Source of the DNA: Panulirus ornatus
Lineage: Eukaryota; Arthropoda; Malacostraca; Decapoda; Palinuridae
NCBI RefSeq assembly: GCF_036320965.1
Contig: NC_092249.1
Location: 3,717,614 to 3,781,613 of the forward strand
DNA: 64,000 nucleotides
Direction: 5' to 3'
Below are positions 11,801-21,875 of this stretch, one piece after another; the first letter of the stretch is position 1, and every line of letters starts with the position of its first letter. The notes under the pieces are model-generated. The model did not search any database. It had not been told where the DNA came from and was given only the letters and a program-made list of their open reading frames with translations. A program made the translations under genes and the position numbers.

Positions 11801-14800
11801 CTTCTCCAGATCCATAAATGCTACATACAAATCCATTTGCTTTTCTAAGTATTTCTCACATACATTCTTCAAAGCAAACACCTGATCCACACATCCTCTA
11901 CCACTTCTGAAACCACCCTGCTCTTCCCCAATTTGATGCTCTGTACATGCCTTCACCCTCTCAATCAATACCCTCCCATATAATTTACCAGGAATACTCA
12001 ACAAACTTATACCTCTGTAATTTGAGCACTCACTCTTATCCCCTTTGCCTTTGTACAATGGCACTATGCACGCATTCCGCCATTCCTCAGGCACCTCACC
12101 ATGAGTCATACATACATTAAATAACCTTACCAACCAGTCAACAATACAGTCACCCCCTTTTTTAATAAATTCCACTGCAATACCATCCAAACCTGCTGCC
12201 TTGCCGACTTTCATCTTCCGCAAAGCTTTTACTACCTCTTCTCTGTTTACCAAATCATTTTCCCTAACCCTCTCACTTTGCACACCACCTCGACCAAAAC
12301 ACCCTATATCTGCCACTCTATCATCAAACACATTCAACAAACCTTCAAAATACTCACTCCATCTCCTTCTCACATCACCACTACTTGTTATCACCTCCCC
12401 ATTTGCGCCCTTCACTGAAGTTCCCATTTGCTCCCTTGTCTTACGCACTTTATTTACCTCCTTCCAGAACATCTTTTTATTCTCCCTAAAATTTAATGAT
12501 ACTCTCTCACCCCAACTCTCATTTGCCCTTTTTTTCACCTCTTGCACCTTTCTCTTGACCTCCTGTCTCTTTCTTTTATACATCTCCCACTCAATTGCAT
12601 TTTTTCCCTGCAAAAATCGTCCAAATGCCTCTCTCTTCTCTTTCACTAATACTCTTACTTCTTCATCCCACCACTCACTACCCTTTCTAATCAACCCATC
12701 TCCCACTCTTCTCATGCCACAAGCATCTTTTGCGCAATCCATCACTGATTCCCTAAATACATCCCATTCCTCCCCCACTCCCCTTACTTCCATTGTTCTC
12801 ACCTTTTTCCATTCTGTACTCAGTCTCTCCTGGTACTTCCTCACACAAGTCTCCTTCCCAAGCTTTAGAACTTATATGATCTTTATTTGGCTAAGATATG
12901 CTAGCTAAGAGTTGTATTGAATTTGTACTGAATTTCATTGTAATTAGAAATGAAGAAAACTTCTGACAGAATTATTTGAATTCTGATATTCAATTTGTAA
13001 TTATAACCACTTTTTAAAGTTTCCCCAAGCTTCACACTTCAGCAGCTTACGATAGTTTCAGGTACAGGAACCTATGATGATTTAAGGTACAAAGATTCAG
13101 TTATGGATTAGATGGGTTGATTTATTGGGGCTAGAAATTTGTTGATGAAAATGCAAGAAGTATGGTTTTTGATCAGATGTAGTAGAACCCTTTTGTGTTT
13201 GGAGATGACAGTGTGAATTGAGGCAGATCTTCCATCAGAAATTAGCTGTGAGAATTATAGGTTACAGTAGAGTAAGAGTTTATAACGCAGTAATACACTA
13301 GACGAGGATTGAGGATGTGTGTGACTGAAGTGAAAGTATGGCTGCATCAGATCCATCCCATGTAAATGGAAATGGGAGTTTGTGGTGGTAGATAAAAAGT
13401 TTCATTCAATCTTTCATACAAATACACATTTTCTTTTCCATTACTAACAACTATCATATGTGTTACTATATTTTATTTCCATGTACAACCTTATAGTCTT
13501 CCCGATTTGCCTTTTATTCAGGCTATTGCTTTAGGATGGTCAAGCTTTTCCTTCTATGTTTCATCATGCTATTCCTGTCTTACACACCCTGTATTATTAA
13601 ATCTGTAATGGCTCTTACAGGAGCATTTTTTTTATATCTCCTCACCCTTTCAACCTCATTTGTTACATTTTATATGTATTTTTACCAAATACTTTATGTC
13701 TTTTTAGAAATGCTTTTTTTACAACATTCTTATGTTTTTGTTTGGGGATAGGGGAGAAAGAAGACTGTTCACTATTCCCAGTGTCATAAAAGGCAATAAA
13801 AGAGGTGGGAGCAGGTGGTTGGAAATCCTCCCTTCCTGTATTACTTTTCAAAAAAAGGAACAGAGCAAGGAGCCAAGTGAGGAATTTTCCCTCTAATAGT
13901 CGTTCATCTGTTCTTCACACTAACTTACTTTATGTGAGAAATGGTTAGCTTACATAAAAAAGAAAAACTTTATCTCTTTTTAGAAATGCTTTTTTACAGC
14001 ATCCTTGTGCTTTTCTTTGTTTTATTGGTAATTCTATTCACTTTCCTAGTCCTTTCCCAGAGATATTGACACTGACATACCTGATATTAACATATTTTTA
14101 TTTTTTCTGTATATCAGACTGTTGTAATGGATGGAGGCAGAATACTAGAATTAAGGGATCGACTAAGTCAAGTGTGTATTCTTGGTTCTGTGATGCTTGT
14201 CACTCTTACTTCTGTGGGGCCCTTAATCATCCAGCCTGATGCCTTCAAACTCAAGATGAAACGAAATTTGTGTATTATTCTCGATCCTGCATTATCTGAT
14301 AAGTAAGTAACATAAATTATTTTAGTGCATCTGCTTTTACAGTTGGTATTTTCTTGTTAGTGCATCAGATGTTATGGTAGTAATGCACAAGTTGCACATC
14401 ACACATAGATAATCACCTACGCAGCATAAGGAAATCTGTTTTATGATTGAAAGTGTAAAGCTCCATCCCATACTGTTAGGTAATCATTCAGTTGTATGAT
14501 AAATTGAGATAAAGAAGTGAGATCCTATGAGTGTAGAACTCATAACTCATAACTGCCTTACAAATAGGCAGTTATATATAAAGGCCACAAATTGATGTCA
14601 GTAATGGTTTGTCTGGGGGAAAAAGCTAATATGATTACAGATTTGTTCTTGACGTCAGAAACCTTAACAAAAATATTGTCATTGAAATATGCTTCACAGG
14701 AAGAAACCTACTTTTACATATAGATTTAAAGCTTGAGGTTGTAGAATTCTTTAGCATCAGTTTTTGATACATTACAAAAATTTTCATTGATGTATTAGAT

Positions 14801-17372
14801 GCTTGTGGAAAATGCAGAACTCATCCAGAAGCTAACATTCGTATTCATTAGGATATGGTGGAGTAAAGAAACACTGTACTTCAGGCAGCATGAAGTTTTG
14901 ATTCCTTACTCTACACTTATATTGAATATTATCAAATATTTGATGTTGTATTTTAGGGAAACGATGGCACTAATGGATAACTTAGCAGAGCAAGTGGCTA
15001 AAGAGGTAGATGATCATCTTCAAGAGCATGAGAAACCACCACTGCCGGCATCAGCAAAGACAGCTCTAAAATCTCAAATCTTAGAGATAAAAAATCCAGA
15101 CCATCGTATAAGAGCATTGATTGGTAAGTTTGCTGTTAGTTTCGTGTTTAAAGTAAATATGATTTTTTGTATCATTGAATACTGAAGCTGTTATGGAAGA
15201 ATTTTTACTCATAACAGTATTTTTGTTGTTTGGAGATAAGAGCTACATTTTATTCCTTACATTGCCTTCCTACTTTAAAACCTGTTTTTGAGGATTTCTG
15301 CAACTCCTGTCCACAAGGCAGGACCATAGGCCAAGAAGTATGGTGGTGTGTTTGTAATTGTTGGGTGAGTGTAGGACAGTTGAGAGACCTGTGTTTCAGG
15401 TTGCATCCCGGACAACTTTTGATAGGTTACAACAAATGTTGGAAATTGCCAACCTCCCAGATCTAGGTGCATTTGTAACTTATCCAGTTTCACAAAACAT
15501 GGCAATTCGCCACTGCACTGCATTGCAACATGGTACAGGGGTCAGGATACTTTACAAGAACCTTCTTTTGCACTTCATCTGTTTACTGGTATGCACTTGT
15601 AACACCTTTTCCTCCAAATGACAAAACCATTTTCACAATATCTGTAAGCATCCAGACACACTGGCATTCAAAGAAACACTTAAGTGACATTGTGTGAGGA
15701 AGAAAGGGGAGGAAGAGGGAGAAGTCGGTCACAGTACTTATCAAAAGTCATGTAGGCCATTTATTGCAACAATAACACTAAGAATGATGTGGTTTTATTG
15801 TTTGTAGCATTGGTGAATTGACTAAAGGATCCTCATGTATAAGTTGCTGAAGTACACGGCATGAATGAACTTTTTAAGGTTGCTTTGGTGTTGCTTTTTC
15901 AGTTGTGAAAGGATATAGGGGCAGTCTGCCAACAAGTGATAACAATTTTAGTATGTCTTTATCAGGAAACCCAGCTCGCCCTCCTCTGTGGAATGTAGCT
16001 TTGAAGATACTGGAGCCCCAAAAAGGGTTCGCAGACTGTTTGCATGCTCTCACTTGCACTTACTTACTGCCCTTGCCAACTCGCCATTCTGTTTCCCACT
16101 CCCTTGGGTACCCATCAGTTTGCTCAGATGTATGACTGTTCTTATAGTTAATGTGATAAGTCATATAGAAATCTTGAAAGTCACTGATACAAGAAATTAT
16201 TAACAGTGACCCTCCATCTGTGCTTGAACTGTTGCCTGTGATCTGTTTATTTTGATGTCCTTCCATTATAGTGCTGTTCTACATAATGTAATCTTGTTTT
16301 GAGAGGAGTTACAGTAAATTGTAAAGTGGCATTCTGTCCACAAACATACTATCTCTGTTATTTACACAATTAACTTGACATATAACTCATTCCTTTTGTA
16401 ACTTTAGATTTTCATGTGGTGAGCAGTATGTGCTAGCTCTGCCTTTTGGCAAAATGTTAGGAGCAATAGATAGAATTAGTTAGGAGGAACATGAGATAAG
16501 AGCACTAGGTAGATGTCATGGATAAGAACATTAGGTGGGAGCATTAGGTAGAAGTAGTGGGTTGGAACATTAAGTAAGAGATGATAGGAACATTAGGTAG
16601 GAGCCTCAGAAAACACCGTGCTAGAGTTGCCCTCTGCCATTGGCTTGTTATAGCTAAAGTACTAAAGGCTTAGAAGCAGCATGAGATCACTAGTTATGGA
16701 GACTCTTTTCCCATGGCCATCCTGTTATGGGAGTTCCAGAAGGGTATGGGCATCAGAGATATAGATAGTAAAGATCTGACCCTTTCGGTGAAGGCCATCT
16801 CTCTAAACATGGATGTCCCTGGCAAGTCTAGAGCCAGATTACAGTGCCATTTTGCTAGTCATATCCAAGCCATATTTGGCTTCACCAGTTGCTATGCTAT
16901 CCAAAAGATGGATAGACACCACGCTAAGATGTACTCCAACCACCCTCATTAGATAATTTTAGCTCTAAGACGTCCCTTTGTGATTTTCCTGTCAGAATCC
17001 TCCATACAAATCACGTTATATGATAATTCTCTAGGGTTATACAATATAGCAGTCTAAAGCTTAATTTTACATTTTCCTTTTTCAACAGTAAAGCGAGCAA
17101 TGGAATTCATAGGAGCCCTTTTGAGTTCTACTACAGCTCGGCCTGTGCAGATGCCCCCTGGTCTTTCATCATTACAAGAAGAGATAGCTCACATATGTGG
17201 GACATTGCTACGACTTGTCACACACAATAGGTCTGTGTTTGGCGAGTACTATTCTGATATCATAAGTAATCACATAAAGGCCACAAAGGAACTTGAAGAA
17301 GGTGCAGAGGAGAAAGAAAATGATGAAAAGGTTGTTAGTATTGTCAAAACCAGCACTGACGCTGATAAATGA
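5636..17372 (+). CDS. TCP11L1: T-complex protein 11-like protein 1, seven exons, N-terminus missing
   Basis: Joining 5636-5840, 6592-6815, 7248-7437, 10204-10413, 14118-14302, 14957-15123 and 17089-17372 gives one open frame of about 487 codons ending in TGA. Every junction has AG before and GT after, and the phases agree. The protein matches the TCP11 family over its length. Landmarks are SPPKFMSLEEVMKATKGV, NMVLAHEIAVD, HKAFWDQL, LDLMRLDMANF, IRPHIIAQ, then YEKKKF at the next exon. Vertebrate TCP11L1 is about 510 residues, so only a short N-terminal piece is missing, in an exon I cannot locate. The family is all-helical with no known catalytic motif and poorly known function; no signal peptide or membrane segment is visible here. 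The introns carry Tigger and LINE insertions, but no coding exon is broken. The assignment to TCP11L1 rather than another TCP11 paralogue is by recall. Confidence 0.92.
6592..6815 (+). CDS. TCP11L1: TCP11L1-like, second visible exon
   Basis: The acceptor 'aatacag' ends at 6591 and the donor is GTAAGT at 6816. It encodes VRDVMHKAFWDQLADQL through LPHHTRLRQEI to GVLDFSQ, a strongly conserved helical block. The last codon is split 2+1 with the next exon. Confidence 0.92.
6886..7165 (+). mobile_element. RTE-like LINE fragment in a TCP11L1 intron
   Basis: An internal LINE fragment carrying a decayed piece from the RT 'GASMQSV..DERAREVSQLLFAD' region to 'LNGERLKEVKWFRYLGVDIA'. The FADD site is partly deleted (about 6950-6960). 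It lies in sense orientation between two TCP11L1-like exons, well clear of the next acceptor at 7247. Confidence 0.8.
7248..7437 (+). CDS. TCP11L1: TCP11L1-like, third visible exon
   Basis: The acceptor 'ttccacag' ends at 7247 and the donor 'cag|gtaaaa' follows 7437. It encodes YSQYVLSIMARLCAPVRDE through LDLMRLDMANF to IRPHIIAQ. The 'LCAPVRDE' and 'DMANF' motifs are hallmark TCP11 family sequence. It ends in phase 0. Confidence 0.93.
7860..8050 (+). repeat. Unknown dispersed repeat, copy 3
   Basis: Diverged from 16600-16770 but colinear with it. Shared blocks include 'agagttaccctctggca', the 'gcctgttaaaggt' region, 'gtggccacctcttt' and 'caaagatacag'. Intronic, no coding signal. Confidence 0.5.
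8628..9602 (-). mobile_element. Tigger/pogo DNA transposon remnant with TA target duplication
   Basis: The ends are inverted: CAGGTACACC at 8628 and GGTGTACCTG ending at 9602, each flanked by TA (8626-8627 and 9603-9604). This is the layout of the Tc1/mariner-pogo superfamily. Inside, on the minus strand, are the N-terminal DNA-binding parts of a Tigger-type transposase. They comprise 'MAFKTYESGSSGVKHKHQ' near 9400, 'CKLCDIYSIASTVYDI' near 9260, and a CENP-B-like helix-turn-helix with 'EHDYSEGWIQRFKKRNGI' (about 8960-9010). The frame stops near 8830 after 'LSPEQVYN', where the DDE catalytic core should begin. The element is therefore non-autonomous and about 975 bp long. Confidence 0.9.
8823..9086 (-). 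pseudogene. Tigger transposase, DNA-binding part only
   Basis: An 87-residue open stretch matches the second HTH domain of Tigger/pogo transposases (GWIQRFKKRNGISMNKVCGE, then EFVKLIADEHLSPEQVYN). Full proteins continue with an Asp-rich DDE core after 'YNADET', and that core is absent here. The upstream N-terminal half lies between about 9400 and 9090 with a stop between. It may still bind the inverted ends, but expression is not shown. Confidence 0.85.
10204..10413 (+). CDS. TCP11L1: TCP11L1-like, fourth visible exon
   Basis: The acceptor 'ctttgcag' ends at 10203 and the donor 'gag|gtaagg' follows 10413. The exon has exactly 70 codons and phase 0 at both ends. It encodes SVTYEKKKFAEFLKTQNDG, then LTRQWLLNHV and AYLELISWSDEKLLPE. 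Confidence 0.92.
10491..10503. repeat. Left target-site duplication of the intronic LINE
   Basis: AGCTTTAGAACTT here is repeated exactly at 12861-12873 and brackets the minus-strand LINE. It lies next to the poly(T), which is the LINE poly(A) tail read on the plus strand. Confidence 0.93.
10504..12860 (-). mobile_element. Young RTE-like LINE, 5'-truncated, in TCP11L1 intron 4 of the visible set
   Basis: A 2.36-kb insertion on the minus strand with a poly(A) tail (poly(T) at 10504-10521) and a 13-bp duplication on both sides, the signature of target-primed reverse transcription. The 3' UTR holds the hairpin tail (about 10524-10553) and the short-form UTR junction 'cctacacagctttcc' near 10635. 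The endonuclease half of the element is missing, so the copy could not move itself. It is antisense to the host gene and leaves the neighbouring splice sites intact. Confidence 0.95.
10979..12844 (-). pseudogene. LINE reverse transcriptase ORF, 621 codons, frameshifted C-terminus
   Basis: It encodes part of the linker upstream of RT and a full RT domain. Visible motifs are KAAGLDGIAVEFIKKGG, the NYRGISLL motif, GFRSGRG, AYDRVD (catalytic Asp of motif A), GLRQGCVMSPWLFN (motif B) and LLFADDTALVADS (catalytic FADD). The RTE-like C-terminal region starts (VPTMLYGCEAWAMD, then CGVRWFDRVSNVR), but a 2-base loss near 10995 relative to sister copies shifts the frame and ends the protein at VREVWK. 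Sister copies go on with WFGHMERM and GRPNWRWKDGV. A 26-bp duplication near 10851-10876 lies in the part now out of frame. Confidence 0.9.
12861..12873. repeat. Right target-site duplication of the intronic LINE
   Basis: Exact copy of the 13-bp sequence at 10491-10503. It lies at the truncated 5' end of the LINE. Confidence 0.93.
13745..13960 (+). mobile_element. Old copy of the LINE-partner SINE
   Basis: A diverged full-length copy. It starts with 'ggataggggagaaagaa', then a 'gtcataaaaggcaataaaag' block and 'ggaaatcctccc', then 'aaaggaacagag'. It ends in a worn tail ('gtgagaaatgg') near 13945. It lies in sense orientation in a TCP11L1-like intron. Confidence 0.75.
14118..14302 (+). CDS. TCP11L1: TCP11L1-like, fifth visible exon
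   Basis: The acceptor 'tatatcag' ends at 14117 and the donor is GTAAGT at 14303. It encodes TVVMDGGRILELRDRL, then ILGSVMLVTLTSVGP, a conserved hydrophobic helix of the family. The last codon is split 2+1. Confidence 0.9.
14957..15123 (+). CDS. TCP11L1: TCP11L1-like, sixth visible exon
   Basis: The acceptor 'gtattttag' ends at 14956 and the donor is GTAAGT at 15124. It encodes ETMALMDNLAEQVAKEV to HRIRALI. The surrounding frame is open, but the splice sites and family match define the exon. Confidence 0.88.
16420..16775 (+). repeat. Unknown dispersed repeat, copy 4, with internal ~17-bp repeats
   Basis: The fullest copy of the family. It opens with 'tgccttttggcaaaatg' (about 16440). It then has six or so variants of 'aacattaggtaggagc' (16480-16605), the 'tagagttgccctctgcca' block and the 'ccatggccatcctg' block. 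It is colinear with the inverted copy at 4065-4450. Confidence 0.65.
17089..17372 (+). CDS. TCP11L1: TCP11L1-like, last exon
   Basis: The acceptor 'ttttcaacag' ends at 17088. It encodes VKRAMEFIGALLSSTTARP, then MPPGLSSLQEEIAHI, then VTHNRSVFGEYYSDIISNHI. The last matches the family's C-terminal tyrosine-rich helix. A short acidic tail of about 26 residues precedes the TGA at 17370-17372. Confidence 0.92.
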
Positions 17373-17825
17373 AGAGATATTGTAAGGAAATAATTCCCAA
17401 TTGACTTACAAGAATAATTATACTATAAATGGAAATAAGATCCTCCTTAAATGTGAGGATAAGCTTAATGTAAGCTGTGAACACAATGAGAAATATGAAG
17501 TGTAGTGGATTATATTGTTCAATAGTTGTTAATATAAGGCTGCTGGCAGTTTGTTAACACCTTGACCATTACTGCCAACTGTGTGAATGTAATGCATAAT
17601 AATTGCACACATAAACATACATTCTTAATTGTTACCAGACCCACCTGCTGTGGTTATATTGTGAGTGAAAAGTCACCTTCACCAATGCTTTGTCATTGTT
17701 GGTGGACAACTTTTTACTCCAAAGTAGTCTATCATTTCCTTGGACCTGATTGAAGTGCAGTCTAAAAGCTGCAGGAGCCTCACAATAGTGCTCCAGAGTT
17801 GAATAAATGGATTATTTAATAGACC

Positions 17826-17828
<3 letters not shown>
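17373..17828 (+). other. TCP11L1: Probable 3' UTR and flank of TCP11L1-like gene
   Basis: Non-coding AT-rich sequence after the stop codon. A possible poly(A) signal, 'aataaa', occurs near 17802, followed by a (TA)n tract. The piece 17426-17519 is repeated at 18450-18543. Confidence 0.5.

Positions 17829-17890
<62 letters not shown>
17829..17890. repeat. (TA)n microsatellite
   Basis: About 60 bp of pure TA, directly abutting a T-run and the tail of a minus-strand SINE. Confidence 0.95.
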
Positions 17891-17898
<8 letters not shown>

Positions 17899-17911
17899 TT
17901 CTTTTTTTTTT

Positions 17912-18141
17912 TCAAACTATTCGCCATTTCCCGCATTAGCGAGGTAGCGTTACGAACAGAGGACTGGGCCTTTTTCGGAATATCCTCACCTGGCCCCCTC
18001 TGTTCCTTCTTTTGGAAAATTAAAAAAAAAAAAAAAAACGAGAGGGGAGGATTTCCAGCCCCCCGCTCCCTCCCCTTTTAGTTGCCTTCTACGACACGCA
18101 GGGAATATGTGGGAAGTATTCTTAATCCCCCATCCCCAGGG

Positions 18142-18143
<2 letters not shown>
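17912..18143 (-). mobile_element. SINE copy, full length, minus strand
   Basis: Read on the minus strand it starts 'tatccctggggatggggg' and has the 'gtcgtagaaggcaactaaaag' block, 'gctggaaatcctcccc', an A-rich stretch and 'aaggaacagag'. It ends with the hairpin tail 'cgctacctcgctaatgcggg' before the T-run at 17891. No tRNA promoter boxes are obvious to me. Confidence 0.88.
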
Positions 18144-18186
<43 letters not shown>

Positions 18187-18194
<8 letters not shown>

Positions 18195-18426
18195 TCATAC
18201 TATTCGCCATTTCCCGCGATAGCGAGGTAGCGTTAAGAACAGAGGACTGGGCCTTTGAGGGAATATCCTCACCTGACCCCCTTCTCTCTTCCTTCTTTTG
18301 AAAAAAAAAAAAAAAGAAAAATGAGAGGGGAGGATTTCCAGCCCCCCGCTCCCTTTCCTTTTAGTCGCCTTCTACGACACGCAGGGAATACGTGGGAAGT
18401 ATTCTTTCTCCCCTATCCCCAGGGAT
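18187..18426 (-). mobile_element. SINE copy, full length, minus strand
   Basis: Same family and orientation as the preceding copy, with a (TA)n tract (18144-18186) between. The tail hairpin reads 'ctcgctatcgcggg' on the minus strand, so the stem is kept with a changed loop. Confidence 0.88.
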
Positions 18427-18449
18427 ATATATATATATGTATATATATA

Positions 18450-18543
18450 TAAATGGAAATAAGATCCTCCTTAAATGTGAGGATAAGCTTAATGTAAGCT
18501 GTGAACACAATGAGAAATATGAAGTGTAGTGGATTATATTGTT
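18450..18543 (+). repeat. Second copy of a TCP11L1 3' flank segment
   Basis: Appears identical to 17426-17519 (offset 1,024). The first copy continues 'gttcaatagttg'. This one ends in a long T-run that is the poly(A) tail of a minus-strand LINE. Confidence 0.9.
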
Positions 18544-18902
18544 TTTTTTTTTTTTTTACTTTGTTGCTGTCTCCCGCATTTGCGAGGTAGCGCAAGGAAA
18601 CAGACGAAAGAAATGGCCCAACCCCCCCCCCATATACATGTATATACATACGTCCACACACGCAAATATACATACCTACACAGCTTTCCATGGTTTACCC
18701 CAGACGCTTCACATGCCTTGATTCAATCCACTGACAGCACGTCAACCCCGGTATACCACATCGCTCCAATTCACTCTATTCCTTGCCCTCCTTTCACCCT
18801 CCTGCATGTTCAGGCCCCGATCACACAAAATCTTTTTCACTCCATCTTTCCACCTCCAATTTGGTCTCCCTCTTCTCCTTGCTCCCTCCACCTCCGACAC
18901 AC
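18544..18902 (-). mobile_element. Young LINE 3' end, minus strand
   Basis: Poly(A) tail (T-run from 18542), hairpin tail, the short-form UTR junction 'cctacacagctttcc' (about 18676) and the C-terminal codons ending near 'GTRRRGRPNW'. It is cut at 18903 by a short TA tract. Confidence 0.9.
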
Positions 18903-18919
18903 ATATATATATATATTTT

Positions 18920-19236
18920 TTCCTTGCTTTGTCGCTGTCTCCCACGTTTGCGAGGTAGCGCACGGAAACAGACGAAAAAAATGGCCCAACCCACCTCCAT
19001 ACACATGTATATACATACGTCCACACACGCAAATATACATACCTACACAGCTTTCCATGGTTTACCCCAGATGCTTCACATGCCCTGATTCAATCCACTG
19101 ACAGCACGTCAACCCCGGTATACCACATCGTTCCAATTCACTCTATTCCTTGCATGCCTTTCACCCTCCTGCATGTTCAGGCCCGATCACTCAAAATCTT
19201 TTTTTCACTCCATCCTTCCACCTCCAATTTGGCAAA
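18920..19236 (-). mobile_element. Young LINE 3' end, second tandem copy
   Basis: Repeats the previous fragment with small differences and lies in the same orientation. It is truncated within the C-terminal codons at about 19236, where sequence switches to a plus-strand LINE fragment. Confidence 0.88.
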
Positions 19237-20131
19237 CCATGGAAGCGGAAGTGAATCATAGGGTGGGGGAGGGGGTGAAAATCCTGGGAGCCTTGAAGAA
19301 TGTTTGGAAGTCGAGAACATTATCTCGGAAAGCAAAAATGGGTATGTTTGAAGGAATAGTGGTTCCAACAATGTTGTATGGTTGCGAGGCATGGGCTATG
19401 GATAGAGTTGTGTGCAGGAGGGTGGATGTGCTGGAAATGAGATGTTTGAGGACACTGTGTGGTGTGAGGTGGTTTGATCGAGTAAGTAATGTAAGGGTAA
19501 GAGAGATGTGTGGAAATAAAAAGAGCGTGGTTGAGAGAGCAGAAGAGGGTGTTTTGAAATGGTTTGGGCACATGGAGAGAATGAGTGAGGAAGGATTGAC
19601 CAAGAGGATATATGTGTCGGAGGTGGAGGGAACGAGGAGAAGTGGGAGACCAAATTGGAGGTGGAAAGATGTGAGTGAATAAGATTTTGAGTGATTGGGG
19701 CCTGAACATGCAGGAGGGTGAAAGGCGGGCAAGGAATAGAGTGAATTGGATCGATGTGGTATACCGGGGTTGACGTGCTGGTCCAGTGAAAAAAATAAAA
19801 AGATTGAATCAGGGAATGTGAAGCGTCTGGGGTAAACCATGGAAAGTTGTGTGGGGCCTGGGTGTGGAAAGGGAGCTGTGGTTTTGGGCATTATTGCATG
19901 ACAGCTAGAGACTGAGTGTGAACGAATGGGGCCTTTGTTGTCTTTTCCTAGCACTACCTCGCACACATGAGGGGGGAGGGGGATGGTATTCCATGTGTGG
20001 CAAGGTGGCGATGGAAATGAATAAAGGCAGACAGTGTGAATTGTGTGCATGAGTATATATGTATGTGTCTGTGTGTGTATATATATGTGTACATTGAGAT
20101 GTATAGGTATGTATATTTGCGTATATGTATA
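19237..20131 (+). mobile_element. Older RTE-like LINE 3' part, plus strand
   Basis: The frame 19235-19682 encodes TMEAEVNHRVGEG through MLYGCEAWAMDRV to WFGHMERMSEEGLTKRIY and is then broken. The long-form 3' UTR follows, including 'gggagctgtggtttt', the first 'cactacctcgcacacatga' tail-like motif (about 19950) and TG/TA-rich sequence. The final tail is replaced by a SINE at about 20132. Confidence 0.88.
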
Positions 20132-20372
20132 CTTCCACGCATTCCCTGCGTGTCGTAGAAGGCAACTAAAAGGGGAGGGAGCGGGGGGCTGGAAATCCTC
20201 CCCTCGTTTTTTTTTTTTTTTTTTTTTAATTTTCCAAAAGAAGGAACAGAGAAGGGGGCCAGGTGAGGATATTCCCTCAGAGGCCCAGTCCTCTGTTTTT
20301 AACGCTACCTTGCTAATGCGGGAAATGGCGAATAGTTTGAAAGAAAAGAAAGAATATATATATATATATATA
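20132..20372 (+). mobile_element. SINE copy, plus strand, 5' truncated
   Basis: Starts within 'cgcattccctgcgtgtcg', joined to the LINE 3' UTR. It ends with the hairpin tail (about 20298-20325) and a short (TA)n. Confidence 0.87.
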
Positions 20373-21875
20373 TATTTATGTAGGTTTTACAGGACCCTTT
20401 GTGTTTGAGGTGTCAATGCAAGTGAAAGGCAACCTTTGGTGAAGCTGTACCATTGGTAGTACAGTGTCATCAAAGAACTTCTCAACCCTGCTTCTTAAAG
20501 TAGTGCAGCCTTGGGCAGCAGGATCCTTGAGAAAGGTCTTGGGTAACACTGTGTACAGTGCATGTATATATGTATATATGTATGCACACTTTAACCCAGC
20601 TTTCTATTGATGTGTATTGCCATATATGGCTGTTAAAGTACAAGTAGAATGCACTTGCCATAGTGGATGCATACACTGTATAAGCTAATGATGTATTTCC
20701 ATTATCTCATTCTTAGCATTCAGTGACAAACCATATTGTAGGTTAAACGTTTCCCATGATTTTTTTTTTTATGAATTATGTAAACAATCTTAAATGGGAT
20801 GAATCAAGACCTAGTTTTAGATAGTATAGGTTGATGTATTCTTCCATTGGTAGCACATTAAACTGATACATTTTTTTATACAAAATTCTCAAAAATTTTT
20901 TTACTATTGTGATAAATTCTGTAAAACTATTGTACAGATGTGTACTGTGACTAGTTAGTTTGAAGTTTTATAAAGAGAGCAGAGATGCAGTTTTACAGAA
21001 TTGGTTCTCAGACTGAATACTTTTTCTTGCCAAGACAGATTGTACAGAAATTTCTTGATTCCATAACTTGACTGAAATTTCACTTATAATTTTATGAAGT
21101 TATGTAATAGGTCAGTTAGTGTTTTAAATGATTGTTTTAAAAGCTCATGTAGCATATTCAATAATCCAGGTTAAGACCGATTAAAAGTTCTAAAAATGGC
21201 AAAGAATAAACCAGTTAGTAATGTGCTTGGGATAGAAGTAATAGGAATGGATGTGATGAAGGAAAGGGAAGGATGATTGAAAAGTAATATTGTAAGAATG
21301 CTCTCTATTTTGTAAAAGGAATACTTAGTCCCATATAAGTATACAGCTGTTCATAAGCAGTATGTTTCTGTGCAACAGAAACACCAAAATTGTGATGGAG
21401 TAATAGTGGTTAACCGAGTGTTGCAACACAAACCTCTGGGAATGTCACATTTGTCAGTAACAAGCATTTTTATCCATATGAATTTATCAAGTTGTTATTT
21501 GTAAATGTTGTGAACAGCATACCTCCACAGTAGCTGCTACATATCAGTAATATCAGTAGTGATATATTATTGGATTTCTTTGTAAAATTTTATATACCTA
21601 TCCAACAGATGCAGTGAAGAATTCCACACTAGTATTTTCATTTGTTCCAGTATGTTTGCTGACTAGGCAGAGATTATTGTACAAGCATGCTTAAATTGCA
21701 GGTATGCATGTCATTAGTGGAGAGGATGTCATGTTGACTTCTTGGTGTGGTAAAATTAGAAAGGTGGCATATTTGTATTTTATTATATTTGTTTTTTCAA
21801 GGAAACAATGGATTTTGTTCCATTCCATAGTGATGTAAATTAAGGAATGTTTTACTATGAGCTTTATATATATAT
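20372..21875. repeat. 1,504-bp tandem duplication, copy 1
   Basis: Non-coding sequence from 'tttatgtaggttttacagga' to 'atgagctttatata'. I found no difference from copy 2 over the stretches I compared, including the predicted short frames. No element family is recognised. It may be 3' flank of the TCP11L1-like gene. Confidence 0.9.

Noticed and set aside
10741..12908. Plus-strand frames rich in Pro, Ser, His and Phe within LINE copies, also at 32773-33582, 38856-39629 and 60725-61532
   Set aside because: They are antisense shadows of the minus-strand LINE ORFs and recur in every copy. No independent start context or family match.
13536..13751. 71-codon hydrophobic plus frame in a TCP11L1 intron
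   Set aside because: T-rich sequence gives Phe/Leu-rich frames by chance. It overlaps no splice signals and runs into an old SINE.
15230..16266. Short frames on both strands between the last two TCP11L1 exons
   Set aside because: No similarity to the family and not needed for the continuous spliced frame. Considered intron.
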